Positions 9,544 through 16,882 of a DNA stretch of 41,836 nt are shown piece by piece. Numbering within the stretch: position 1 is the stretch's first letter; each line of letters opens with the position of its first letter. Source of the DNA: Desulfobulbaceae bacterium BRH_c16a (lineage in GTDB: Bacteria; Desulfobacterota; Desulfobulbia; Desulfobulbales; Desulfocapsaceae); NCBI GenBank assembly GCA_000961725.1, contig LADS01000027.1, positions 1 to 41,836 on the forward strand, in the 5' to 3' direction. Below the pieces are notes generated by a model. The model was not told the DNA's origin. It did not search any database and saw nothing but the letters and a program-made list of their open reading frames with translations. A program made the translations under genes and the position numbers.

Positions 9544-10641
9544 ATGGCGAAAGAAAGCGACATCGTCCAGCCGCTTCTTGCATGGTTCCGGGAAACAGCC
9601 CGCGACCTGCCCTGGCGGCGAACCTACGATCCGTACCATGTCTGGATTTCCGAGATCATGCTCCAGCAGACCCAGATGGATCGGGGAGTCGCATATTTTT
9701 TACGCTGGATCAAGCGGTTTCCCGATGTGCAGGCGGTAGCCGTTGCGGGCGAACAGGAGATTCTCAAGTACTGGGAAGGGCTCGGCTATTATGCGAGAGC
9801 CCGGAATCTGCATCGCGCCGCCAAGGTCATCGCAGGTGAGTTCGCAGGCCTGGTGCCCTGCGACTACGACCAGTTGCGCAGCCTGCCCGGCATAGGTCCT
9901 TATACCGCGGCGGCCGTTGCCAGCGTGGCGGGCAATCGGGATGTGCCGGTCATCGATGCCAATGTAATGCGGGTGTATGCCCGGCTCTTCGATATATCCT
10001 TGCCGATCAAAAGCCGAGAGGTTCAGCAGCGTATAACACGGATCGCCGGAGAATTGCTGCCGCACGGCAGGGCAAGGGTCTTCAATCAGGCGCTTATGGA
10101 CCTCGGCGGGCTGGTCTGCACCCCTAAAACCCCGCGATGTGAAATCTGTCCCCTTGCCTCGACATGTGCGGCAAGACAAGCTGGAACGGTGGCCCTGCGG
10201 CCGGTGGTGGGAGAAGGGAAAAAAATCGTCACGGTGGAAAAGGTAGCGGGGATTATCCGAAGGGAAGACCGGATCTTTATTCAGCAGCGCAGGGCGGATG
10301 ACGTCTGGGGAGGACTCTGGGAGTTCCCGGGCGGGGAGTTGACGGGAAATTCACCGGAAGTTGCCGTAGTCCTGGCAATCGAAGCGGACACCGGACTTGC
10401 GGTGCGGGTGCTCGAATCGCTCACCACCATCATCCACCATTACACCCGCTACAAAATTGTTCTCCACTGTTTCCTCTGCGAGCTGAGCGGGAACGACTCC
10501 CAGCCTGCCCTGAAAAGCGCCGTCGACTCACGCTGGATTGACGCTGACGATCTCAGCCGGTACGCCTTTCCGGCAGGGCCAAGAAAACTCCTCGAATACC
10601 TTGCTAAAACTGACTCCTCACTCCTCGCTCCTCTCACTTAG
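9544..10641 (+). CDS. mutY: A/G-specific adenine DNA glycosylase
   Basis: MutY removes adenine mispaired with 8-oxoguanine. The catalytic N-terminal domain has ISEIMLQQTQMDR, the helix-hairpin-helix LPGIGPYTAAAV and the catalytic aspartate in VIDANVMRV (most MutY proteins read DGNV). A [4Fe-4S] motif of C-x6-C-x2-C-x5-C spacing follows (CTPKTPRCEICPLASTC). The C-terminal domain is MutT-like (VWGGLWEFPGGE) and serves to recognise 8-oxoG. At 365 residues it has normal length. It follows azlD directly and its 3' end overlaps the convergent xth by 8 nt, placing three base-excision repair genes side by side. Confidence 0.95.
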   Translation: MAKESDIVQPLLAWFRETARDLPWRRTYDPYHVWISEIMLQQTQMDRGVAYFLRWIKRFPDVQAVAVAGEQEILKYWEGLGYYARARNLHRAAKVIAGEFAGLVPCDYDQLRSLPGIGPYTAAAVASVAGNRDVPVIDANVMRVYARLFDISLPIKSREVQQRITRIAGELLPHGRARVFNQALMDLGGLVCTPKTPRCEICPLASTCAARQAGTVALRPVVGEGKKIVTVEKVAGIIRREDRIFIQQRRADDVWGGLWEFPGGELTGNSPEVAVVLAIEADTGLAVRVLESLTTIIHHYTRYKIVLHCFLCELSGNDSQPALKSAVDSRWIDADDLSRYAFPAGPRKLLEYLAKTDSSLLAPLT

Positions 10642-11410
10642 CTTCCTCACTCAATAAGAACTCCAGCTCAACCGGGCAATGATCCGAGCCCAGAATTTCA
10701 TGGAGAATTTCCGCACTTTTTACCCTTTCTATGGCGGAACCGCTGACGCAGAAATAATCGATCCGCCATCCGACATTCTTGGCCCTGGCATTGAAGCGAT
10801 AGCTCCACCAGGTGTACTGACCGGGCTCCTGGTTAAACAACCGGAAGGTATCGACGAAGCCGGCGGCAACAAAACTGTCCATCCAGGCGCGTTCCTCCGG
10901 CGTGAATCCGGCGTACTTTACGTTGGCTTTAGGGTTTTTCAGGTCGATCTCCTTATGGGCGACGTTGAAGTCGCCGCAGAGAATGACCGGTTTCTTCAGT
11001 TCCAGTTCCTTGGCATAGCTCAGCAGCCGGTTGTTGAACCGCAGCTTGTGATCGAGACGGACCAGTTTTTCTGCGCTGTTCGGGAAATAGATGTTGATCA
11101 GGTAACAGTCGGTGAATTCCAGGGTCAGTACCCGTCCTTCAGAGTCGAACAAGGGATCGCCCAAGCCATAGTAGACGGCAACGGGCGGGATGCGGGTGTA
11201 GAAGGCCACCCCGGAATAGCCCTTTCTTTCGGCGCAGTGCCAGTAGGAGGTGTAACCGGGGATGTTTTTCAGATTTTCGGAGAGCTGGTCCTCCTGCACT
11301 TTGGTCTCCTGCAGAGCCACCACATCGGCATCAAACTCCTGCAGCTGTTCGATAAACCCTTTCTTTTCGACGGCACGGATGCCGTTGACATTTCATGAGA
11401 CGCATTTCAT
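10634..11410 (-). CDS. xth: Exodeoxyribonuclease III, interrupted by UGA at codon 6 (possible pseudogene or readthrough)
   Basis: The product is an AP endonuclease/3'-5' exonuclease of the ExoIII family. Visible motifs are LQETK (metal-binding Glu), GDFNVAHKEIDL, a WWSYR segment, WRIDYF and the final GSDHCPV with the catalytic His. ATG at 11410 starts a frame reading MKCVS-stop-NVNGIRAVEKKG, where the family has MKCVSWNVNGIRAV: the Trp6 codon TGG is TGA (11393-11395). The rest is intact, giving 258 codons, the normal length. The first usable start after the UGA is the GTG at 11323 (VALQETK), which would drop the first strand and the active-site Asn next to the UGA. The same UGA is the stop of nth. 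The gene is either a recent nonsense allele, is read through, or carries a sequencing error. Confidence 0.8.
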
Positions 11411-12091
11411 TACCTGGTTCTTCTCCATTTTTATTCCGGGAATCTTGCGGGGACGCACACCTTTCTGCGGGCATTCCGGTTGCAGTGGACAGATATCGCA
11501 CTTGGGTGAAACCGGCCGACAGATCGACTGACCGAAGGCGACCAGCAGGGAGTTGACGCCTATCCAATGTTTTTGCGGCAGCTTTGCCCTGAGAGCCATT
11601 TCGGTTTTGAGCGGGGTGTCGGTGTCGACATATTCCCATATATTCATAATCCGGTGGACATGGGTGTCAACACAGATCGCCGGCTTTTGAAAAGCGACGC
11701 TGACCACCAGGTTGGCGGTCTTGCGGCCGACGCCCGGCAGGGTGACGAGTTCTTCGATGGTATCGGGGATTTTGCAGTTGTAGCGGCGCAGGGCTTCAGG
11801 CAGCATGGCCAGATGTTTGGCTTTGGTCTTGTAGAAGCCGACCGGATAGATGAGTCCGGCGATCTGCGCTTCGGTCAGCCGGGCAAGCGATTCACAGTCC
11901 GGGGCTACCCGGAAGAGGCGGGCCGATGCCGCCGCGGTAGTCTCGTCCATGGTCCTTGCCGAGAGGATGGTGGCCACCAGGACCTTGAAAGGGTCCTGGG
12001 TCTGCACCGCGATGAGATCGACCACCGGCACTTTTTTGTCATGAATTGCAGCGGCGACGGTCGTCAGAAACCGGTCAATGTCGATTGTCAT
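11393..12091 (-). CDS. nth: Endonuclease III
   Basis: This DNA glycosylase/AP lyase acts on oxidised pyrimidines. The helix-hairpin-helix LPGVGRKTANLV contains the catalytic lysine, the catalytic aspartate follows in CVDTHVHRI, and the iron-sulfur motif is CRPVSPKCDICPLQPEC. The length of 232 residues is slightly above the usual 210-220: the C terminus runs on through KMEKNQVMKCVS, whose last five codons are the first five of xth in the same frame. If the shared TGA were TGG, nth and xth would be one continuous frame. It lies 29 bp after lysA and belongs to the lrp-lysA-nth-xth group. Confidence 0.95.
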   Translation of the reverse strand: MTIDIDRFLTTVAAAIHDKKVPVVDLIAVQTQDPFKVLVATILSARTMDETTAAASARLFRVAPDCESLARLTEAQIAGLIYPVGFYKTKAKHLAMLPEALRRYNCKIPDTIEELVTLPGVGRKTANLVVSVAFQKPAICVDTHVHRIMNIWEYVDTDTPLKTEMALRAKLPQKHWIGVNSLLVAFGQSICRPVSPKCDICPLQPECPQKGVRPRKIPGIKMEKNQVMKCVS

Positions 12092-12120
12092 CGAGTCCTC
12101 GTAAGAGATCTTTGGCGAAA

Positions 12121-13380
12121 TTACAGGCTCAGCAGGTCCGGCTCGAAACGGAGGGTGGCGAAATAGTCCTCCACCTGTTCGGCCCGCCGGATCAGTTCGA
12201 CCTTGCCGTCTTCGCCCAAGAGCAGTTCTTTGGGGCGCAGGTTGCCGTTGTAGTTGAAGCCCATGGCGCTGCCGTGGGCACCGGTGTCCTGGATGATCAG
12301 AATGTCGCCATCGACTATTTTCGGCAGTTCACGCTGGACCGCGAATTTGTCGTTGTTCTCGCAGAGGGAGCCGACGACATCGACGATTTCCTGCTCGGTT
12401 GCCGTTTCTTTGCCGAGAACCTCGATATGATGATAGGCGCCGTACATGCCAGGCCGCATCAGGGCGCTCATCGAGGCGTCGACGCCGATATAGGTGCGGT
12501 AAATGTCTTTGCGGTTGATGGCTTTGGTCACCAGGACCCCATGCGGTCCGGTTATATAGCGGCCGCTTTCCATGAACAGAGCGGGCTCGTAATCGTGGAC
12601 CTGCCGGAAGGACTTGAAGTGGGCGGTGATCGCTTTGCCCATCGTTATAAGATCCAGCTCAGCCGCGCCGGGCTGGTAGGGAATGCCAAGACCGCCGCCG
12701 ATGTTGATAAACTCGAAGGCGATTCCAAGTTCGGCGGAGATCTCGGCGATCAGCTCAAGCAGCATGTCGGCGGTCTGCACCATGTATGTATAGTTCAGTT
12801 CATTCGAGGCGAGCATGGTATGAATGCCGAAGCGCTTGGCGCCGCGTGCTTGAGCCTGACGATAGGCATCGAGAATCTGATCATGGCTGACCCCGTATTT
12901 CGACTCGACCGGGTTGCCGATGATGCCGTTGCCGGTGCGCCGCGGCCCGGGATTGTAGCGAAAACAGATCAGCTCCTGCATCTCCGGGACCTTGGCGATC
13001 AGGCTGATATCGTCGAGGTTGAGTACCGAACCGCCGTCGTTGGCTGCTTCCAGGAACTCTTCGAGGCTGGTGTTGTTCGAAGTATACATGATGTCCTCAC
13101 CCCGGCCGCCGATCTGCCGGCTGAGACGCAGCTCGGCTATGGAACTGCAGTCGAAACCGAATCCCATGTCTTTCATGATCGCGAGAATCCTGGGGTTGGG
13201 CAGTGCCTTGACGGCGTAGTACTCGCGGAAACGATCGATTCCGGCAAAGGCTGCCTTCAGGCTGCTCCCGGTCTTGCGGATACCTGCTTCGTCGTAGATA
13301 TGAAACGGAGTCCGGTAATGGCCGGTGATGGTCTCGAGGACGGGGAAAAGACGGTCTTTGAAAGATTGGGACATTGGCAT
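12121..13380 (-). CDS. lysA: Diaminopimelate decarboxylase-type PLP enzyme
   Basis: This 419-residue fold type III PLP decarboxylase would carry out the last step of lysine biosynthesis. The PLP lysine is K58 in YYAVKALPNP; GFGFDCSSIAELRLS, the phosphate-binding GGGLGIPY and the C-terminal cysteine motif SLCENNDKF with RELP follow in the usual order. The arginine-specific motif seen in many LysA proteins as EPGR reads ESGR here. Ornithine/arginine or carboxynorspermidine decarboxylases share the fold, but the order of motifs suits LysA better. ATG 13380 is used because GGA lies 9 nt upstream; a second ATG two codons later is possible. The Lrp-type regulator encoded 13 bp upstream probably controls it. 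Confidence 0.85.
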   Translation of the reverse strand: MPMSQSFKDRLFPVLETITGHYRTPFHIYDEAGIRKTGSSLKAAFAGIDRFREYYAVKALPNPRILAIMKDMGFGFDCSSIAELRLSRQIGGRGEDIMYTSNNTSLEEFLEAANDGGSVLNLDDISLIAKVPEMQELICFRYNPGPRRTGNGIIGNPVESKYGVSHDQILDAYRQAQARGAKRFGIHTMLASNELNYTYMVQTADMLLELIAEISAELGIAFEFINIGGGLGIPYQPGAAELDLITMGKAITAHFKSFRQVHDYEPALFMESGRYITGPHGVLVTKAINRKDIYRTYIGVDASMSALMRPGMYGAYHHIEVLGKETATEQEIVDVVGSLCENNDKFAVQRELPKIVDGDILIIQDTGAHGSAMGFNYNGNLRPKELLLGEDGKVELIRRAEQVEDYFATLRFEPDLLSL

Positions 13381-13393
13381 GGTCGTGCTTCCT

Positions 13394-13852
13394 TTATATG
13401 GATTCAGGGAGTGGGATGCGACTCGTTTCCTTGATGGTCGATAATACTGTTTCGGTTTTGGTCGAAATGACACCGTCGATGGCGGCAATATGTTCCTGCA
13501 GCAGCAGGCTGAGCGAGGCGGTGTCGGCAGTCCTGACCTTAACCAGATAGCAGTCGTTGCCGGCGACGAAATGGACCTCCTGTACTTCGCTGATAAGGGA
13601 GAGCTGCCTGCCGACTTCGCTGCAGGCGGCGGTGGTGGTCTGGACATGGACAAAAGCCACCTGTGAACGGTGAAAATGTTCCGGATTGAGGCGGACTTCA
13701 TAGCCGTCGATAATACCCTGCTTTTCAAGTTTTCGGATCCGCTCGAGGACCGCCGATGGGGCCAGGCCGACCTGACGGGAAACCTCGATGTTCGGGATGC
13801 GGGCTTTTTCCTGAAGAATTTTCAGGATTTCCAGGCTGATAGTGTCCAACAT
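13394..13852 (-). CDS. Lrp/AsnC family transcriptional regulator
   Basis: The 152-residue protein has an N-terminal helix-turn-helix (LEILKILQEKARIPNIEVSRQVGLAPSAVLERIRKLEKQGII), typical of Lrp/AsnC, followed by a ligand-binding ligand/oligomerisation domain (HVQTTTAACSEVGRQL...EVHFVAGNDCYLVKVRT). Such proteins bind DNA as dimers or larger assemblies and respond to amino acids. AAGGAG precedes its ATG at good spacing. It is the first gene of the group with lysA, which suggests lysine or another amino acid as signal. Three evenly spaced dyads directly upstream (13898-13968) are probable binding sites, so autoregulation is likely, and the divergent TonB receptor gene might also be affected. Confidence 0.92.
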   Translation of the reverse strand: MLDTISLEILKILQEKARIPNIEVSRQVGLAPSAVLERIRKLEKQGIIDGYEVRLNPEHFHRSQVAFVHVQTTTAACSEVGRQLSLISEVQEVHFVAGNDCYLVKVRTADTASLSLLLQEHIAAIDGVISTKTETVLSTIKETSRIPLPESI

Positions 13853-13897
13853 TCTTGCTCCTTGTGTTTCTTTTCCGTCATTATCAAGTATTATGGC

Positions 13898-13968
13898 GAA
13901 TGTATTCTTGGATTATCAATAAGTCAAGAACAATATTCTGTCAAAATCAATTATGCATGAATATATTC
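13898..13968. promoter_or_regulatory. Three phased dyads, probable operator array for the adjacent Lrp-type regulator
   Basis: GAATGTATTC (13898-13907), GAACAATATTC (13928-13938) and GAATATATTC (13959-13968) are near-identical GAA...TTC dyads whose centres are 30.5 bp apart in both intervals, about three helical turns. Sites 1 and 3 also share a preceding TTATG. Such phasing is what an Lrp-type multimer would need. The rest of the 13853-14174 intergenic region shows no gene; it must hold the promoters of lrp and of the TonB receptor gene. Confidence 0.65.
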
Positions 13969-14174
13969 TGTTTTGGAGCCTGCACCCAATATATCCCGGG
14001 CGGTGGCCTGTATTTTGGAAATAGGATTTGGTAGAATTGCTAAAATTGTGTACTAACTGGAACATAATCGATCTCTTTATCCTCTGAATGTCCCAGGATA
14101 ATCACTTGAGACAGGCAGAGCTACTGGTGTTTTTTTGGCTTAAAGGCCGGAAATGGAATGGAGTAAAGTGAACT

Positions 14175-16232
14175 ATGCATGAAAAGAACCGAGTCCTCCA
14201 TCGAGCAAACCGAGTTTTCCTGCAAGCCACTTTATTATGCGGCACGATTCTGGCAGCGGGGACGACCACCATTGCCGGCGCCGCTCCAGTCGACTCCGAT
14301 GACGGAGACAGACGGATCGAATATCTCAAGAGTCTGAAGATTGAAGATCTTCTCCGGGCGGAAATCACCTCGGTGTCGAAAAAACCTGAAAAACTCGCCG
14401 ATGCCGCTGCCGCCGTCTTTGTGATCACTGCCGAAGATATCGAGAGGGCAGGGGCGCGGAGCATTCCCGAGGCGCTGCGAATGGCACCCGGACTGCAGGT
14501 AGCCCAGATCAGCGCCAACAAGTGGGTGGTCTCGGCTCGCGGATTTGCCGATCTGTTCAGTAATAAACTGCTGGTGCTGATTGACGGGCGCAGCGTCTAT
14601 ACTCCTCTTTTTTCCGGGGTTTTATGGGAACTTCAGGACACCCTGATGGAGGATATCGACAGGATCGAAGTAATCAGGGGACCGGGTGCGACCCTCTGGG
14701 GCGCCAATGCCGTGAACGGCGTAATCAATATAATCACCAAATCGACCGATCAAACCCAAGGTGCCTTGCTCACTGCCGCCACAGGCACCCGTTATCCTGT
14801 GGCGGCCGGGGCCAGATACGGCGACAGGATAGGCGATAAGGGCAGCTATCGACTCTATACCAAGGGCGATGTTCAGGACGGTTATGTCCAACCGGGCGGG
14901 GAAGATGCATACGACGGCTGGCAAAAGCTGCAGTCCGGTTTTCGTGCGGATGTCGCCGCCGGTTCTGCAAGCTCTCTGACCGTACAGGGCGACGTCCATA
15001 AAGGGGAAGAAGAACTCGCCTACAGTTTGCCGGGTCTGCTGTCGCCCGCGGAATCGCAGGACAAAGCCAGGTATTGGGGCGGCAATCTGCTGACCAGGTG
15101 GGAGATGGAACGCGGTGTCGATACCCTGATCGGTATGCAGGCATATTACGACTACTCCAATATCGATACCGCCGTTCCGTCTGAGAATCGCCATACCTTC
15201 GATCTGGATTTTCAATACCGGACAATGGCGACCTCCTCCCAGGATGTGGTCTGGGGGCTTGGGTACAGGCGCAGCAGCGACGATATCGGCAGTTCCGACG
15301 CGTTATTGTTTGTCCCGGAAAGCAAGAGCGAAAATCTCTACAGTGCTTTTCTCCAGGATGAAATCACACTGGCAGATAGCTGGTGGCTCACTCTCGGCTC
15401 CAAGGTTGAACATAACGATTACAGCGGCTTCGAATTGCAACCGACCATCCGCCTGCGATGGAAGCCCGAGGAGCTGCAGACAGTCTGGGGGGCGATCTCC
15501 CGCGCGGTCCGCACCCCCTCCAGGGCCGATCATGATGTTCTGGCATACGCCTATGAGGTGACCGATAGTCACGGCGTTCGCTATCGCGGAGCGATTATCG
15601 GTCAGGACGATTTTCAGCCCGAGGAGCTTGTAGCTTACGAACTTGGCCATCGTTGGTCACCGACTGCAAGCCTTTCATTCGATACGGCGGTTTTTTATAA
15701 TGTCTATGAAAATCTGCTTTCTCTTGACCGGGGATCCTCCTATATCGACGCTGACGCTCGTTCGCCATATCTGGTGATACCGAGCTATTTCGGCAACGAC
15801 TTGAGCGGTACGACCCATGGCGTTGAAGTTCTTGCCACCCTTCAGCCGGTCGATTTCTGGAAGTTGGCCTTCGGCTACTCCTATATAAAAGCTTCTTTCG
15901 AAGGCAGTCCGGAGACGGTGTGGAGCGATCAGCAGTTTGACGAAGACGACTTCCCGGAACATCAGTTTCAACTTCGTTCATGGCTTGACCTGCCGGCGAA
16001 CTGGTCGCTCGACTCCGAATTGTACTATGTCGACGACTTGACCGCAAAAGGAGTCGATGCCTATATTCGCCTCGATTTGCGGCTGGGATGGCAGGTAGAC
16101 AAGAATCTTAAACTGAGCCTCTCCGGCGAAAATCTCACCGATTCGGCGAAAATGGAGTTTCCCGGGGGCAACAGTCTCGTCGGCTCCGAAGTACCACGGC
16201 AGTTTTATGCCAAGCTCACCTGGAGTTATTGA
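14175..16232 (+). CDS. TonB-dependent outer membrane receptor
   Basis: The 685-residue protein begins with a basic stretch and a hydrophobic signal peptide ending near residue 37 (TIAGAAP). A plug domain follows: EITSVSKKPEKLADAAAAVFVITAEDIERAG, ARGFADLFSNKLLVLIDGRSVYTP, and EVIRGPGATLWGANAVNGVINIITK. A beta-barrel of repeating amphipathic strands ends in an aromatic C terminus (LTWSY), as expected for BamA insertion. The substrate is unknown; the plug resembles receptors annotated as colicin I/vitamin B12-type. GGAG precedes the ATG. It overlaps the possible TTG start of the YfiR-like gene and leads into the histidine kinase, so uptake or sensing of an outside compound is probably linked to signalling. 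Confidence 0.93.
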   Translation: MHEKNRVLHRANRVFLQATLLCGTILAAGTTTIAGAAPVDSDDGDRRIEYLKSLKIEDLLRAEITSVSKKPEKLADAAAAVFVITAEDIERAGARSIPEALRMAPGLQVAQISANKWVVSARGFADLFSNKLLVLIDGRSVYTPLFSGVLWELQDTLMEDIDRIEVIRGPGATLWGANAVNGVINIITKSTDQTQGALLTAATGTRYPVAAGARYGDRIGDKGSYRLYTKGDVQDGYVQPGGEDAYDGWQKLQSGFRADVAAGSASSLTVQGDVHKGEEELAYSLPGLLSPAESQDKARYWGGNLLTRWEMERGVDTLIGMQAYYDYSNIDTAVPSENRHTFDLDFQYRTMATSSQDVVWGLGYRRSSDDIGSSDALLFVPESKSENLYSAFLQDEITLADSWWLTLGSKVEHNDYSGFELQPTIRLRWKPEELQTVWGAISRAVRTPSRADHDVLAYAYEVTDSHGVRYRGAIIGQDDFQPEELVAYELGHRWSPTASLSFDTAVFYNVYENLLSLDRGSSYIDADARSPYLVIPSYFGNDLSGTTHGVEVLATLQPVDFWKLAFGYSYIKASFEGSPETVWSDQQFDEDDFPEHQFQLRSWLDLPANWSLDSELYYVDDLTAKGVDAYIRLDLRLGWQVDKNLKLSLSGENLTDSAKMEFPGGNSLVGSEVPRQFYAKLTWSY

Positions 16233-16258
16233 CGGCAGCCTGGGCGGCCGATCTTAAA

Positions 16259-16882
16259 ATGAAGGTTACATCACGACAGCAGAGTATATTTTTTAAGGGC
16301 GTTCGCAGGATTTTCATCTTGGCTGCCAGTGGTCTGATCTTTAATATCATTTTCATGGCTCAGACCGGTAAGTCGATTGCAGCATCGGCCACGGCCTTTG
16401 AGGAGAGCGAGGTAAAGTCGGTATTTCTGTTCAATCTGACAAAATTCATCGTTTGGCCTGCAGAGACCGAAGGCGGCGCTCAAGCTGAGTTTTCCATTGC
16501 TATCCTTGGAATGGACCCGTTTGGCAGGCATCTGGACAAGGTGATAATGAGTGAGACGGTCAAAGGTCGTAAGATTCGGATTCGACGGTATCGAAACATG
16601 GAAGAGGTGCAGTGGCAGGAGATTGATCTGCTTTTCATCGGCAATGAAATGCTGGACGACCTGCCATATCTGAGCATTGCGGCGCGGGATCACGGGGTGC
16701 TCACAGTGGGGGGCGTCACCGGCTTCTGCCGGGCCGGAGGAATGGTGAACCTGCTCACGGTCGACAACCGGATCAAGATCGAGGTGAATATCGCAGAAAC
16801 AAAACGAAGTGATTTTCTGGTCAGTGCCCAGATGCTGAAACTTGCCAGAATCGTCAAGACCGGAACGGAGGACGATCAATGA
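16259..16882 (+). CDS. YfiR-like (DUF4154) periplasmic protein
   Basis: The 207-residue product has an N-terminal hydrophobic export segment (FILAASGLIFNIIFMA) and then the DUF4154/YfiR pattern: VKSVFLFNLTKFIVWP, FSIAILGMDPFGRHLD, KGRKIRIRRYR, LLFIGNEM and VLTVGGVTGFCRAGGMVNLL. In Pseudomonas YfiR is a periplasmic inhibitor of a diguanylate cyclase; related proteins often sit between TonB receptors and histidine kinases, as here. ATG 16259 is preferred; TTG at 16229 would overlap the receptor gene by 4 nt and add ten residues before the signal segment. Its stop overlaps the kinase start by 4 nt, so the two are translationally coupled. It may carry the signal from the periplasm to the kinase sensor domain. 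Confidence 0.88.
   Translation: MKVTSRQQSIFFKGVRRIFILAASGLIFNIIFMAQTGKSIAASATAFEESEVKSVFLFNLTKFIVWPAETEGGAQAEFSIAILGMDPFGRHLDKVIMSETVKGRKIRIRRYRNMEEVQWQEIDLLFIGNEMLDDLPYLSIAARDHGVLTVGGVTGFCRAGGMVNLLTVDNRIKIEVNIAETKRSDFLVSAQMLKLARIVKTGTEDDQ

Noticed and set aside
11370..11395. Selenocysteine insertion at the xth UGA
   Set aside because: The hairpin begins 7 nt and its loop 13 nt after the UGA, closer than the bacterial SECIS range; the loop UCCG lacks a G in its first two positions; and the family has Trp, not Cys, at this place.
12046..13434. Long plus-strand open frame of 462 codons
   Set aside because: It is antisense to lysA and lrp, which have clear motifs, operon spacing and ribosome sites; the long frame follows from high GC at third positions.
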